Origin: Comamonadaceae bacterium G21597-S1
Lineage (GTDB): Bacteria; Pseudomonadota; Gammaproteobacteria; Burkholderiales; Burkholderiaceae_C
DNA length: 64,000 nt
Reading direction: 5' to 3'
Assembly (NCBI GenBank): GCA_027214345.1
Contig: JAPWHR010000014.1
Location: forward strand, 62,001-126,000
How positions within the stretch are numbered: position 1 is the stretch's first letter; every line of letters begins with the position of its first letter. The notes below the pieces were generated by a model that was given only the letters and a program-made list of their open reading frames with translations, ran no database searches and was not told the origin of the DNA. This document shows positions 9,218-17,834 of this stretch, piece after piece. The position numbers and the translations under genes were made by a program.

Positions 9218-9701
9218 GGTGGCCTCCGATCAGTCCGATGGCGAAACACAGCGCCGCCGCGGTCGCCGCGGCGCTGCGCACGGTGTTGAAGAAGACCCAG
9301 CGCCGCAGATAGTGCGCCCACACCGGGGCCGCCCCCGGGTCCGGCGCCGACACTGCCGCCAGGCGGTTGTTGAGCGGAACGTTGGCCAGCACCGTGACCA
9401 GGAAGGTGCCGACGACATACGCCACGCCGCCCCAGAAGACCCAGGGCGCCGATGTCGTTCCCCCATGCAGCCAGGCCCGAGCTGCCAGCAGCGCGGACAC
9501 GGCCGCCGTGCCCATGAACAAGCCGAGGAAGGACGGGTTGAGCACGACCACGTTGATCGACTGCATCGCGGCGATCGCTGCCGGCGCGGGAAGACGGGCC
9601 AGCGCGCCCATGATGAAACTGGAGAACGCGAAGAAGATCCCGCCGACCATGCTGCTGCCGAGCAATGCCGCAACCACGAGTACCGTCGTCCCGGTGCTCA
9701 C
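9210..9701 (-). CDS. DUF1772 membrane protein (anthrone-oxygenase-like)
   Basis: A 163-residue integral membrane protein with four hydrophobic segments, starting VLVVAALLGSSMVGGIFFAFS and containing NVPLNNRLA, the signature of DUF1772. Relatives are annotated anthrone oxygenases or non-catalytic membrane proteins. The GTG at 9701 is chosen because GAGGGG lies 6-7 bases upstream; the longer frame to 9980 runs inside the neighbouring NmrA-like gene. It is followed by the SnoaL-like gene with overlap, so NmrA-like, DUF1772 and SnoaL-like probably form one operon. Confidence 0.85.
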   Translation of the reverse strand: MSTGTTVLVVAALLGSSMVGGIFFAFSSFIMGALARLPAPAAIAAMQSINVVVLNPSFLGLFMGTAAVSALLAARAWLHGGTTSAPWVFWGGVAYVVGTFLVTVLANVPLNNRLAAVSAPDPGAAPVWAHYLRRWVFFNTVRSAAATAAALCFAIGLIGGHHA

Positions 9702-9759
9702 CGGACGCCCCTCGGCAATACGCGCTGCGGGATTCGCGCTTGGGAGCGGCCCTGCCCGC

Positions 9760-10626
9760 TCACGCCGCCACCCGCCACAGGCCGCCAGCCGCCACCTCGC
9801 GCGCGAACACGGAAAAGTCCTTGGCGGGCCGGCCCAGCGCACGCGTGACGCCGTCACACACCTGGGCGTTGCGCCCGTCGAGCACGGTGGCGAACAGGTA
9901 GTCGAGCATCCATACCACGTCCTTCGGTGCGCCGGAGCGCGTGATGCCTTGCACGAAGTCCGCGTGGGGAACGGGCGCATGCTGGATGCGGCGCCCCGTT
10001 GCCGCGCCGATCTCGGCCGCGACCTCGGCCAGCGTCAGCAGCCGCGGGCCGGTGAGTTCGTAGACCTCGCCGGCATGGCCCGGCTGCGTCAGCGCCGCCG
10101 CGGCGACATCGGCGATGTCGTCCGCATCGACGAACGGCTCCGGCGTGGTGACGTCGGGCAACGTGATGCGGCCGGCCTGCACCATGGCGGCGAACGCGCC
10201 TTCGGAAAAATTCTGGTTGAACCAGCTGGCCCGCACGATGGTCCATTGCAGGCCGCTGCGCTGAACGATACGTTCGCAGGCCTGCGCCTCGTCCTCGCCC
10301 CGACCGGACAACAACACCAGACGCTCCAGGCCGTGGCGACCGGCCTTGTCGACCAGCGACGCGATGGCGTCCGTTGCGCCCGGCAAGGCCAGGTCGGGTG
10401 CATAGCTGATGTAGGCGGCCTGCACGCCGGCCAGGCAGGCGTCCCAGGTGGCTTCGTCGTGCCAGTCGAACGGGCGGGCGGTGGCGCGTGAGCCGCGGCG
10501 CACCCGGGTGCCGGCGGCTTCCAGCCGCTCGGCGATGCGCCGGCCGGTCTTGCCGGTGGCGCCCAGGACCAGCACCGTGGCGCCGTCGTCGGGTTTGCGG
10601 TTTGTCGTGTCGTGTGGCGTCGTCAT
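9760..10626 (-). CDS. NmrA-like NAD(P)-binding protein
   Basis: A 288-residue Rossmann-fold protein of the atypical SDR/NmrA group. The dinucleotide-binding motif GATGKTGRR is at about residues 23-31, and RASWFNQNF near residue 150 is typical of NmrA-like proteins that sense NADP or reduce small molecules. The ATG at 10626 follows GGAG by 7 bases, so the 25 residues further upstream are not part of it. It heads the probable three-gene operon ending at 8801 and lies divergent-free behind the AraC gene. Enzymatic substrate unknown. Confidence 0.88.
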   Translation of the reverse strand: MTTPHDTTNRKPDDGATVLVLGATGKTGRRIAERLEAAGTRVRRGSRATARPFDWHDEATWDACLAGVQAAYISYAPDLALPGATDAIASLVDKAGRHGLERLVLLSGRGEDEAQACERIVQRSGLQWTIVRASWFNQNFSEGAFAAMVQAGRITLPDVTTPEPFVDADDIADVAAAALTQPGHAGEVYELTGPRLLTLAEVAAEIGAATGRRIQHAPVPHADFVQGITRSGAPKDVVWMLDYLFATVLDGRNAQVCDGVTRALGRPAKDFSVFAREVAAGGLWRVAA

Positions 10627-10735
10627 GGCTTGCTCCTTGTGTCGCGTTGAAAGACACGCCCATGTTCCGCCAGCAGGCACCGCCCGGTATTGACAGCACA
10701 CGCCGTCTTGTTGACACCACGCGCCAATGGCGGCG

Positions 10736-11755
10736 TCAATCGGGAGCGGGCCGGGCCTCGATGCGGTAGGAACGTGGCGTCTGGCCGGCCCAGCGCTTGA
10801 ACGCCCGGTTGAACGCGCTTTGTTCGGAAAAGCCGGTCAGAAAGGCCACCTCGGCCAGTGGGTAACGCGTCTCGCGCAGCAGTTGCTGCGCGAGTTCGCG
10901 GCGTGCGGCATCGACGACCGCCTGGTAGGCATGGCCCTGGTCCGACAGGCGGCGCTGCAGCGTGCGCGCGCTCATGCCGAACTGCGTCGCCACGTCGCTG
11001 AGCGTCGGCACGCCCTGGCTCAGCGACCGGGCGACCTGCGTGCGCACGCGCCGCGCCAGCGCGGTGTCGTCGTCGCGCTGCGCCAGCTCGGCATCGAGGT
11101 GGCGGTCGAAGAACTGCACGATGGCCGGGTCGCCGACCTGGTTCGGAGTCTGCGCCACCGCCCACGGCACGCGCAGCGCATCCATGCCGGCGTCGAACAC
11201 CACCGGGCAACCGAAGTGCGCCACGTGCGCTGCGACGCTGGACGGCGCGGCGTGCCGGAAGTAAACGGCGCTGGCCTTGAAACGGCCGCCCGAGACCTCG
11301 CCGCTGATGGCTGCGATGCTCGCAACCGTCGCCTCGTTGGACAGGCGCAGCCCCGTGTTGCGGTCCCGGTCGCCGTCGCGGTGCAACTGCATCCACACGC
11401 CGTCGGCGTCGGTATGGACCTGGTAACTCGCCACGCTGGTCAACACGCGCGCATACCGCTCGGCGCGTTGCCAGGAACCCAGCAGGTCCAGCGCGGACTT
11501 CCACGCCAGGCCGAAGGCGCCGTAGTCGGCACAGCGCATCGACGCACCGACCCGCAGCGGCAAACTGGCACCGGCTGGGTCACATCGCGCAACCATTGCG
11601 AACAAGGCGTAGTAGTCGACATCCGACACCATCTGCCGGGGATCGACTGGCGCATCGGCATCGAGGCCGACCGCAGCGTACAGGGAGCGCCGGTCCAGGC
11701 CCGCATCGGCCTGGGCGATCACCTTGTGGGCGAACAGGGAAGTGATCTCATGCAC
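10736..11755 (-). CDS. AraC-family regulator (OruR/ArgR-like N-terminal domain)
   Basis: A 339-residue transcription regulator. Residues about 20-210 form the ligand-binding region of the arabinose_bd/OruR type (LRVGASMRCADYGAFG, VYFRHAAPSSV), and the last 110 residues carry the two AraC HTH motifs (MSARTLQRRLSDQG and PLAEVAFLTGFSEQSAFNRAFKRW is the conserved second helix region). The start is taken as GTG 11755 because the family alignment begins close to it; no strong ribosome site is present and no ATG is in frame. The target may be the downstream NmrA operon on the same strand, 109 bases away. Confidence 0.85.
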   Translation of the reverse strand: MHEITSLFAHKVIAQADAGLDRRSLYAAVGLDADAPVDPRQMVSDVDYYALFAMVARCDPAGASLPLRVGASMRCADYGAFGLAWKSALDLLGSWQRAERYARVLTSVASYQVHTDADGVWMQLHRDGDRDRNTGLRLSNEATVASIAAISGEVSGGRFKASAVYFRHAAPSSVAAHVAHFGCPVVFDAGMDALRVPWAVAQTPNQVGDPAIVQFFDRHLDAELAQRDDDTALARRVRTQVARSLSQGVPTLSDVATQFGMSARTLQRRLSDQGHAYQAVVDAARRELAQQLLRETRYPLAEVAFLTGFSEQSAFNRAFKRWAGQTPRSYRIEARPAPD

Positions 11756-11985
11756 GCGGAACCCCGAGGAAACACTGGATGGGCGGCAACCCGATCGCCG
11801 ACACCCGGCGGCGCACCGCTGCGCCCGTGTCAGGCTAACCGATTTCGACGAGCACGGCCAGCGGGGCCAGCGCGGAGCATCATCGCCGTTGCCCCCATGC
11901 GCCGGCACCACCACAACGGCTTGCAACCTGTGGCCGGGCCCGGTCCCAGCCGGCCTCCTGGAACAGCGGGGCCCGCCGTCGCGAC

Positions 11986-12399
11986 TCAGGCCGGCGCAGT
12001 CTCCGACCCCGGCACCGGCCTTGCCGCGCCCCGGTGCCACCAGCGCTCGAAGAAATAATGCGCCACCGCATTCGCGGCCGGCTCGATCACCGCATATAAC
12101 CAGGCGGAGACAAAACTGCCGGTGAAGATCCGTACCAGCACGACCGCGACCAGCAGATGGGCCACGCCGACCAGCGCCGACTTGGCCAATGCACTGCGCT
12201 GGCTGCGGTGCGCGTCGGGCATCAACGCACCGATGCCGTGCGCGACCACGGTATTGCACAGCGGCTCCACCAGTGCCAGCAAGGTGCCGAACACGAACGA
12301 ACCCGACAACAACCACCCGATGCCGATGGCCAGGGTGACGTGGATGACGGCGAAGGACAAGGTCTTCGCAAGATCGTTGGTGTGGTGCCGAAAGCGCAT
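11986..12399 (-). CDS. tandem DUF2061 membrane protein
   Basis: A 137-residue membrane protein made of two similar halves: each begins with a KTLSF/KSALV-type helix and has a second helix ending in L.EPLCNTVVAH or IEPAANAVAH. This is the DUF2061 unit, normally about 50 residues, here duplicated, giving four membrane segments. Function unknown. A Fur-like inverted repeat lies 16 bases before the ATG, so iron control is possible. No clear ribosome site; the start may be leaderless. Confidence 0.8.
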   Translation of the reverse strand: MRFRHHTNDLAKTLSFAVIHVTLAIGIGWLLSGSFVFGTLLALVEPLCNTVVAHGIGALMPDAHRSQRSALAKSALVGVAHLLVAVVLVRIFTGSFVSAWLYAVIEPAANAVAHYFFERWWHRGAARPVPGSETAPA

Positions 12400-12414
12400 G
12401 TCTGAATATTAGCA

Positions 12415-12431
12415 ATGAGAGCGACTCTCAT
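12415..12431. promoter_or_regulatory. Fur-box-like inverted repeat
   Basis: ATGAGAG-CGA-CTCTCAT is a perfect 7-3-7 dyad. Compared with the 17-base core ATGAGAATGATTCTCAT of betaproteobacterial Fur boxes it matches 14 positions. It sits just before the DUF2061 gene and 162 bases before the divergent helicase gene. Assignment to Fur is inference. Confidence 0.45.
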
Positions 12432-12593
12432 GATTGATGTTGGCAATGATCGCCATACCGCATACCCACGGTCCGATCCGGGCCCGGCGGGCCGCATCGC
12501 GCCGGCGAGCCTGCCTGGCACGACACGCGGTTTTGGTGCATCATCCGGCGACAACAAGATGTAACCAACAGATCGACAACACGCGGGAGAGGG

Positions 12594-14417
12594 ATGGCGA
12601 CACTGATTCCCGCCCTGGGTACATGCCTGTCACGCATGACCAGCGGCGAAAAGCGGCTTGCCGAGCGGCTGCAACACAAACTCGACGACGATTACCTGCT
12701 CTGGTACGACGTGCCGGTGGGGCCGAAGCAGTCGCACCCGGATTTCGTCGTCATGCATCCGCGGCGGGGCATTCTCATATTGGAGACCAAGGACTGGCGT
12801 CTCGAGACGGTGCAGCAGGCAACCCGGCAAGCCTGGACCATTTTGTCCAACGGCCATCCCAAGGTGGTCATCAACCCGCTGGCGCAGGCGCGGCATTGCG
12901 CGATCCAGGTCGTCAATGCGCTTGAGCGCGACCCGCAACTCATCCAGAACGACGGCCCGCACAAGGGCAAACTCGCATTCCCCTGGGGCCACGGCGTGGT
13001 ATTCACGCGTATCACCCGCAGGCAGTTCGATGACGCCGGCCTGGGCGAGGCCATCGAGCCCGGCTACGTGATCTGCCAGGACGAGATGTTCGAACACGTC
13101 GAGCCGGAGGAATTCCAGCAGCGGCTGTGGAACATGTTCCCCCACGCCTTCGGCCGCGGCGTGCTCAGCCTGCCACTACTCGACCGGGTGCGCTGGAACA
13201 TGTTTCCGCAGGTGCGGGTACAGGTGCAGGGCCAGCTGTTCGACGCCAACGACCCGCAGGCCGAGCTGCCCGACATCATGCGCGTGATGGACCTGCAGCA
13301 GGAGCAGCTCGCGCGCAGCCTGGGCGACGGCCACCGCGTCATCCACGGCGTGGCCGGCTCCGGCAAGACGATGATCCTGGGGTACCGCGCCGAATACCTG
13401 GCACGCGCGCACGCGGCGTCACAGGCCGCCATGCCGATCCTGGTGCTGTGCTACAACGAGCCGCTGGCCGTCAAGCTCGGCGCCATCATGGAGCGCAAGG
13501 GCCTGGCGGACCGGGTGCATGTGCGCAACTTCCACAAGTGGTGCCGGCAACAACTGGTGGCCTTCGGCCAGGCCTTGCCGCCGTCGGGTGCGGGCTTCTT
13601 CGACGCGCTGGTCGACGGCGTCATCCGCGCCGTCGAGCGGCGGCAGATACCGTCCGGCCAGTACCAGGCGGTGCTGATCGACGAAGGCCACGACTTCGCA
13701 CCCGCGTGGCTCAAGCTCGTCACGCAGATGGTCGACCCGGCCACCAACAGCCTGCTGCTGCTGTACGACGACGCGCAAAGCATCTACGAGCGCGGCCGCA
13801 AGAGGAACTTCAGCTTCAAGAGCCTGGGCGTGCAGGCCCAGGGGCGCACCACCATTTTGCGCATCAACTACCGCAACACCCGGCAGATATTGCAGACCGC
13901 CAGCCTGATCGCCGCCGACTTGCTGACACCCGACGACGTGGACGACGACGGCATCCCGCTGGTGCGCCCGGTCAGCAGCGGCCGCGAAGGCCCGCCACCG
14001 GTCATCTTGCGGCTGCCCACGCTCCGCGACGAAGCCTGGAAGATCGGCGAAATTCTGGCCGACGCCCACCACGGCGACGGCCTGGCCTGGAGCGACATGG
14101 CCATCCTGTGCCGCGACCACGCCACCATGGACGCCTGCGCCAACGCCCTGCGCCGGCGCGGCCTGCCCCACCAGGTGCGCCACCGCTCCGGCGACTACCG
14201 CGCCGAACGCAACCGCATCGCAGTGATGACGATGCATGCGAGCAAGGGCCTGGAGTTCCCCTTGGTCGCCATCCCCGGCCTGGGCCAGATGCCGGCGCCG
14301 GGGGCGGACGAGCATGAGGAAGCACGGTTGTTTTATGTGGCGGCGACGCGGGCGACGCAGAGGTTGGTGATTGCGGCTGGTGGGGGTGGGGGTGGGTTTG
14401 GGGGGAGGTTGGGGTGA
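12594..14417 (+). CDS. NERD-domain UvrD/Rep-like helicase
   Basis: A 607-residue superfamily 1 helicase with an N-terminal nuclease-related (NERD) domain. NERD occupies about residues 15-125, with Asp50 and ETKDW (Glu64, Lys66) as PD-(D/E)XK-like residues. The motor follows: P-loop GVAGSGKT at 252-259, DEGH-type Walker B (LIDEGHDF), motif V TMHASKGLEF and motif VI LFYVAATRATQR. It probably unwinds or processes damaged or foreign DNA. It lacks the long insertions of true UvrD, so other nucleic acids are possible. The last 15 residues are nearly all glycine, encoded by a G-rich tract that may be a late extension. Its codons near the 3' end become G/T-rich, unlike the body. Confidence 0.9.
   Translation: MATLIPALGTCLSRMTSGEKRLAERLQHKLDDDYLLWYDVPVGPKQSHPDFVVMHPRRGILILETKDWRLETVQQATRQAWTILSNGHPKVVINPLAQARHCAIQVVNALERDPQLIQNDGPHKGKLAFPWGHGVVFTRITRRQFDDAGLGEAIEPGYVICQDEMFEHVEPEEFQQRLWNMFPHAFGRGVLSLPLLDRVRWNMFPQVRVQVQGQLFDANDPQAELPDIMRVMDLQQEQLARSLGDGHRVIHGVAGSGKTMILGYRAEYLARAHAASQAAMPILVLCYNEPLAVKLGAIMERKGLADRVHVRNFHKWCRQQLVAFGQALPPSGAGFFDALVDGVIRAVERRQIPSGQYQAVLIDEGHDFAPAWLKLVTQMVDPATNSLLLLYDDAQSIYERGRKRNFSFKSLGVQAQGRTTILRINYRNTRQILQTASLIAADLLTPDDVDDDGIPLVRPVSSGREGPPPVILRLPTLRDEAWKIGEILADAHHGDGLAWSDMAILCRDHATMDACANALRRRGLPHQVRHRSGDYRAERNRIAVMTMHASKGLEFPLVAIPGLGQMPAPGADEHEEARLFYVAATRATQRLVIAAGGGGGGFGGRLG
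14382..14414 (+). other. potential G-quadruplex at the 3' end of the helicase gene
   Basis: Five runs of three to six G separated by loops of 1, 1, 3 and 5 bases lie on the coding strand, so both DNA and mRNA could fold into a G-quadruplex just before the stop codon. Confidence 0.6.
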
Positions 14418-14843
14418 GGTGCTTCGGAAATGATAATTGGACGGTGCTTGATTTGGTTGCATTCCGGTTAGCCGCAAGAAAATCGCTTGTCCTGTCTGGG
14501 CCTTCGGCCGCGGATCGCAATACTCCAGATACCTTGGTGATCGCGATAGTTGACCTGTGGCGACGGTCTAGCCGACGACTATGCGACTGCTTCAGACTGG
14601 TTGTTGACAGCCAGATTTCGCGGGCGAATGTCGCTGGTCGCCGATACCTGACGTTGGCCAGTTCCTGGATCAGCTGTCCGCTGTACCTTCAAACTTGACG
14701 TTCGGCGGCGGCGGGGCGCGTAGGCGGGCAAGCAGGTCGACGACGATGTTCGGTCACCGACTGCTCCCGCTGGCCGCGAACTGGGCCTTTCGACCCAAAG
14801 GAGACGTCGGAGACGGCAACTGCCTGACGTCAGTCCGTCCGAA
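14418..14843. other. intergenic region, lower GC, no supported gene
   Basis: About 425 bases between the helicase and the following convergent Bug gene. Short open frames exist on both strands but none has a protein-like composition or ribosome site. The right part contains TTTCGACCCAAAGGAGACG, which resembles the decayed dispersed repeats often found between genes in Burkholderiales; this is an impression only. Confidence 0.4.
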
Positions 14844-15848
14844 CTAGGACTCCGGCTTGATGTTGGCAATCTCGAATAGCCTCGGCCATTGCGCCATTTC
14901 ACTCTTCAATTGCCGTGCAAAGCTCTCAGGCGATCCGTTCTCAGCGATGCGCGTGCCAGTTCTCTCAAACAAGCTGCGAACCTCCGGATTCTTAAGTGCG
15001 CTGCGGAGCGCTGCATGCGTACGGCTCACTATGTCCCCAGGAGTCTTGGCTGGCATCAAAATGCCGACCCAACTCTCAAGCGTGACCGAAGGGTAGCCGA
15101 ACTCGTTCATCGTGGGGACACTGCTGAACATGCTGGAGCGGTCCGGGCTTGCGACCGCGAGCGCTTGAAGCTTCTGCGCAGCGATCAAGGGGGCAGCCAC
15201 CGGCAAAGGAAGCATGGTGAACTGGATTCGGTTGGCGAGCAGGTCCGGGATGGTGGTAGCGGCACCCTTGTACACCACTGCAGTCATCTTGATCCCCGCA
15301 GCTTGCTCCAGCAATGCGGTGTTGATGTGCGAGCCAGACCCAATGCCCGGTGTGGCGTAGTTGAATTCTCCTGGCTTCGATTTCGCTAGAGCGACGAACT
15401 GAGCGAGGTCTTTGACGCCGAGGGCTGCCGGAGCCACTGCTATCAGGCCTCCGTAGCCAACCTCCCCCACTGGGCTGAAGTCGTTGATAGGATCGTACGG
15501 CGTCTGCTTGAGCATGGCTGTCGAAGTCAACGCATTCGACGTAATCATCATCGTATAGCCGTCTGGCGGGCTCTTGGCCGTCATCGTGTGACCTATCGCC
15601 AGATCGGCACCCGCATGGTTCTCCACGACGATCCGTTGGCCGAGGTCGTTACCCATATGCTCGGCCAGCGAGCGACCAAGGATGTCCAGCGCGCCGCCCG
15701 CCGTCACAGGAACGATAAGCCGAATGGGTCTGGCGGGCCACTTCTCCCGTGCGTAGCTCGCTGTAGCAATCATTGCCGAGGCTGCGGAGAGTGCTCGGAT
15801 TACCTTTCGCCGCGTTAGTCGCGCGGACCTATTCATCGGGATGTTCAT
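14844..15848 (-). CDS. Bug/TctC-type tripartite tricarboxylate receptor
   Basis: A 334-residue periplasmic binding protein of the tripartite tricarboxylate transporter receptor family, which captures carboxylates. The N-terminus has a twin-arginine-like start (LTRRKVIRAL) and a hydrophobic segment ending ATASYA; the mature part begins WPARPIRLIVPVTAGGALD, with the family hallmark PDGYTMM and YKGAATTIPDLLA. AGGAAG stands 6 bases before the ATG. It is 43 bases downstream of the TauD-type dioxygenase, so they are probably one operon: receptor and catabolic enzyme for the same substrate. No TctA/TctB membrane subunits are nearby. GC is lower than in the other Bug genes here. Confidence 0.92.
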   Translation of the reverse strand: MNIPMNRSARLTRRKVIRALSAASAMIATASYAREKWPARPIRLIVPVTAGGALDILGRSLAEHMGNDLGQRIVVENHAGADLAIGHTMTAKSPPDGYTMMITSNALTSTAMLKQTPYDPINDFSPVGEVGYGGLIAVAPAALGVKDLAQFVALAKSKPGEFNYATPGIGSGSHINTALLEQAAGIKMTAVVYKGAATTIPDLLANRIQFTMLPLPVAAPLIAAQKLQALAVASPDRSSMFSSVPTMNEFGYPSVTLESWVGILMPAKTPGDIVSRTHAALRSALKNPEVRSLFERTGTRIAENGSPESFARQLKSEMAQWPRLFEIANIKPES

Positions 15849-15891
15849 AGTTGTCTTCCTGGTTGAGTACTTTCACAAAGTCACGCTGTCC

Positions 15892-16773
15892 TCACGCCGA
15901 CGGTTCGAAGTCCCCGCAGGTGAGCCGATGACCGGCGCGGTAGTGCGGCGCATAGTCGAAGACGGCGTAGTGCTGCGTTGCTGCGTTGTCCCAAATCGCA
16001 ATCGAATCCGGTTCCCACTTGAAGCGGACACCGAACTCAGGCTTCTTGACCCACTCGCTGAGCATTGCAAGAAGCCTTTGGCTGATGTCCGGATGGATTC
16101 CAGCCAAGCACTTTGTGAACACAGAATTCACGTACAGCGTGTGCCGCCCTGTGATCGGATGTCGAATCACGGCAGGGTGGACCACAGGGGTGTGAATCTT
16201 TGCCTCATGGGCGATCAACTCGTTCACTGTGGGAGGAGTCTTGCCAGCGGCAACGGCATGCTTGATAAGGTATTCGTGGAAGTTGAACGTAAGGTGACTC
16301 CAGATGATGTCGTGCTCACCGTTCATTTGGAGAAGCATGTTTCGCACTGGCTCATCGAGCGCTTCGAACGCGGCCGCAGCGTTCATCCACATCGTGTCGC
16401 CCCCTTGAGCAGGGACCTCAACCAGGCGAAGGATGTTCACCAGGGTCGGGCGTTTCCGGAAAGTCACGTCGGCATGCCAGCGATCAGTCTCTGGGCGCTC
16501 ATAGCCGCGATGGTCCAGCAATTGGATTTGGGGGAAGTTCGGCACATGCTGGATCATTTCGTGGCCGTGCATCGTTCCGAACACGCTTCCCAGTCGAAGA
16601 TAAGCCTCGGGGGTTAAGGCTTGCTTTCTAAGCAACACTACGTGGTGCTTCCACAGCGCCTGGCGAATCTCTTCGTAGACGTCTTCACTACGCTCGCCGT
16701 TCAGATCGACCCCGGAGATTTCCGCGCCAATCGTGGGGGTTAGGGGTTGTACATCAATGTGCCGAAAGTTCAT
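15892..16773 (-). CDS. TauD/TfdA-family 2-oxoglutarate dioxygenase
   Basis: A 293-residue non-heme iron dioxygenase that would couple 2-oxoglutarate decarboxylation to hydroxylation of a substrate. The iron triad is visible as His100-x-Asp102 in RWHADVTF and His268 in WDNAATQHYA, and Arg279 in HYRAGHRLT would bind 2-oxoglutarate. Members attack taurine, sulfonates, alkyl sulfates or phenoxyacetates; the substrate here is unknown but the adjacent Bug receptor suggests a carboxylate. The start ATG at 16773 has only a weak site (GGAGG 12 bases upstream). It is divergent from the Crp/Fnr gene, 55 bases apart, which probably regulates it. Confidence 0.92.
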   Translation of the reverse strand: MNFRHIDVQPLTPTIGAEISGVDLNGERSEDVYEEIRQALWKHHVVLLRKQALTPEAYLRLGSVFGTMHGHEMIQHVPNFPQIQLLDHRGYERPETDRWHADVTFRKRPTLVNILRLVEVPAQGGDTMWMNAAAAFEALDEPVRNMLLQMNGEHDIIWSHLTFNFHEYLIKHAVAAGKTPPTVNELIAHEAKIHTPVVHPAVIRHPITGRHTLYVNSVFTKCLAGIHPDISQRLLAMLSEWVKKPEFGVRFKWEPDSIAIWDNAATQHYAVFDYAPHYRAGHRLTCGDFEPSA

Positions 16774-16828
16774 CCAGGGCCTCCATGGTTAAAGTGCTAC
16801 TTGGCGAATTGGGCACGCGGAGCGTTGA

Positions 16829-17548
16829 ATGAATAGACAGGAATCCGACAAACCTAGGGTAAATACCGAGCTAGCAGGGCCTGCTCAAGTGGGTGCACCT
16901 GCCCCGTTGCGTCTGAACTCGTTTGAGCTTCTGACACTGGAGTCACGCCGTGCGCTTGCCTCCATCTCGTTGTCACGCACCTGGAAAGACGGTGACACAC
17001 TGCTTCGCGTTGGCGAGGTTGTCGAGTCGGTTTTCATGGTGACTTCCGGGCACGTGCGCGTAGCAACGACCAACCCAGAAGGGATGGAGGTTGTGCGACG
17101 TTGGATTCGCCCCAACGAGCTCGTTGGTTTGTGCCCTGCAATTTCTGGGGAGGTGTTCACGCTCTCCATCGTGGCCTGTGGAGAGGTGAAGGCGCAGCAC
17201 ATCTCTTCTAGTGCTTTGGTTCAACTCATGCGCTCGAATGCGGGCGTTGCGTTCGACATCGCAAAGCTCCTCGCCCGCAAAGTGCAAGAGCTTGCCGAAA
17301 CCGAAATCAACTTCGCTCGGGAACCGCTGCGCGCGAAGGTTTACTCCACACTGGAGAGGCTATCCAGAATCGACAGCCGACAGAATCATTTTGGGGAGGA
17401 GGAGGTCTGCATTTCCCAGTACGAAATCGCGTGCATGGTGGGCAGCAGTCGCCAACATGTGAACTCGACTTTGAAAGAACTGCAGGCGGATGGACTGCTA
17501 AAAGTTGGGTACAAGCGGATTACTTTGCCACGCTCCAAGGCACGATGA
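16829..17548 (+). CDS. Crp/Fnr-family transcription regulator
   Basis: A 239-residue regulator with a cyclic-nucleotide-binding fold (about residues 35-150, including GHVRVATTNPEGMEVVRRW) and a C-terminal winged helix (YEIACMVGSSRQHVNSTLKEL at 195-215). No Fnr-type cysteine cluster is present at the N-terminus, so it is not an oxygen-sensing iron-sulfur protein. It is divergent from the dioxygenase/Bug operon and most likely controls it, perhaps responding to a small ligand rather than cAMP. Confidence 0.9.
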   Translation: MNRQESDKPRVNTELAGPAQVGAPAPLRLNSFELLTLESRRALASISLSRTWKDGDTLLRVGEVVESVFMVTSGHVRVATTNPEGMEVVRRWIRPNELVGLCPAISGEVFTLSIVACGEVKAQHISSSALVQLMRSNAGVAFDIAKLLARKVQELAETEINFAREPLRAKVYSTLERLSRIDSRQNHFGEEEVCISQYEIACMVGSSRQHVNSTLKELQADGLLKVGYKRITLPRSKAR

Positions 17549-17834
17549 AACTGTGCTGGTGTAGCGCGTTGGTTTCGATTCATTGTTGAACGGCTGCTTA
17601 TGGCCGGGACCGGGTTCTCCATGATGTGGCTGAAAGCTGACCATGGCCAGCCGGGCCATCGAGGCGAAAGTAAACTTCCAGGTGCAGCCTCGTGCTCATA
17701 CTGTCAGCCATTGAATGGGATCCTGTCACAGCCGTCCGCACGGCGGGTGCGGCACAGTCCACCCACCAAACGACGGCATTGAAAATGGGTGTGATACAAC
17801 CCGATGCAATAACTTCTCTTAGCATTCTCTGACC

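Noticed and set aside
14690-14843. Possible tRNA or small RNA near the helicase end
   Set aside because: No cloverleaf or terminator could be traced; only a vague resemblance to dispersed repeats.
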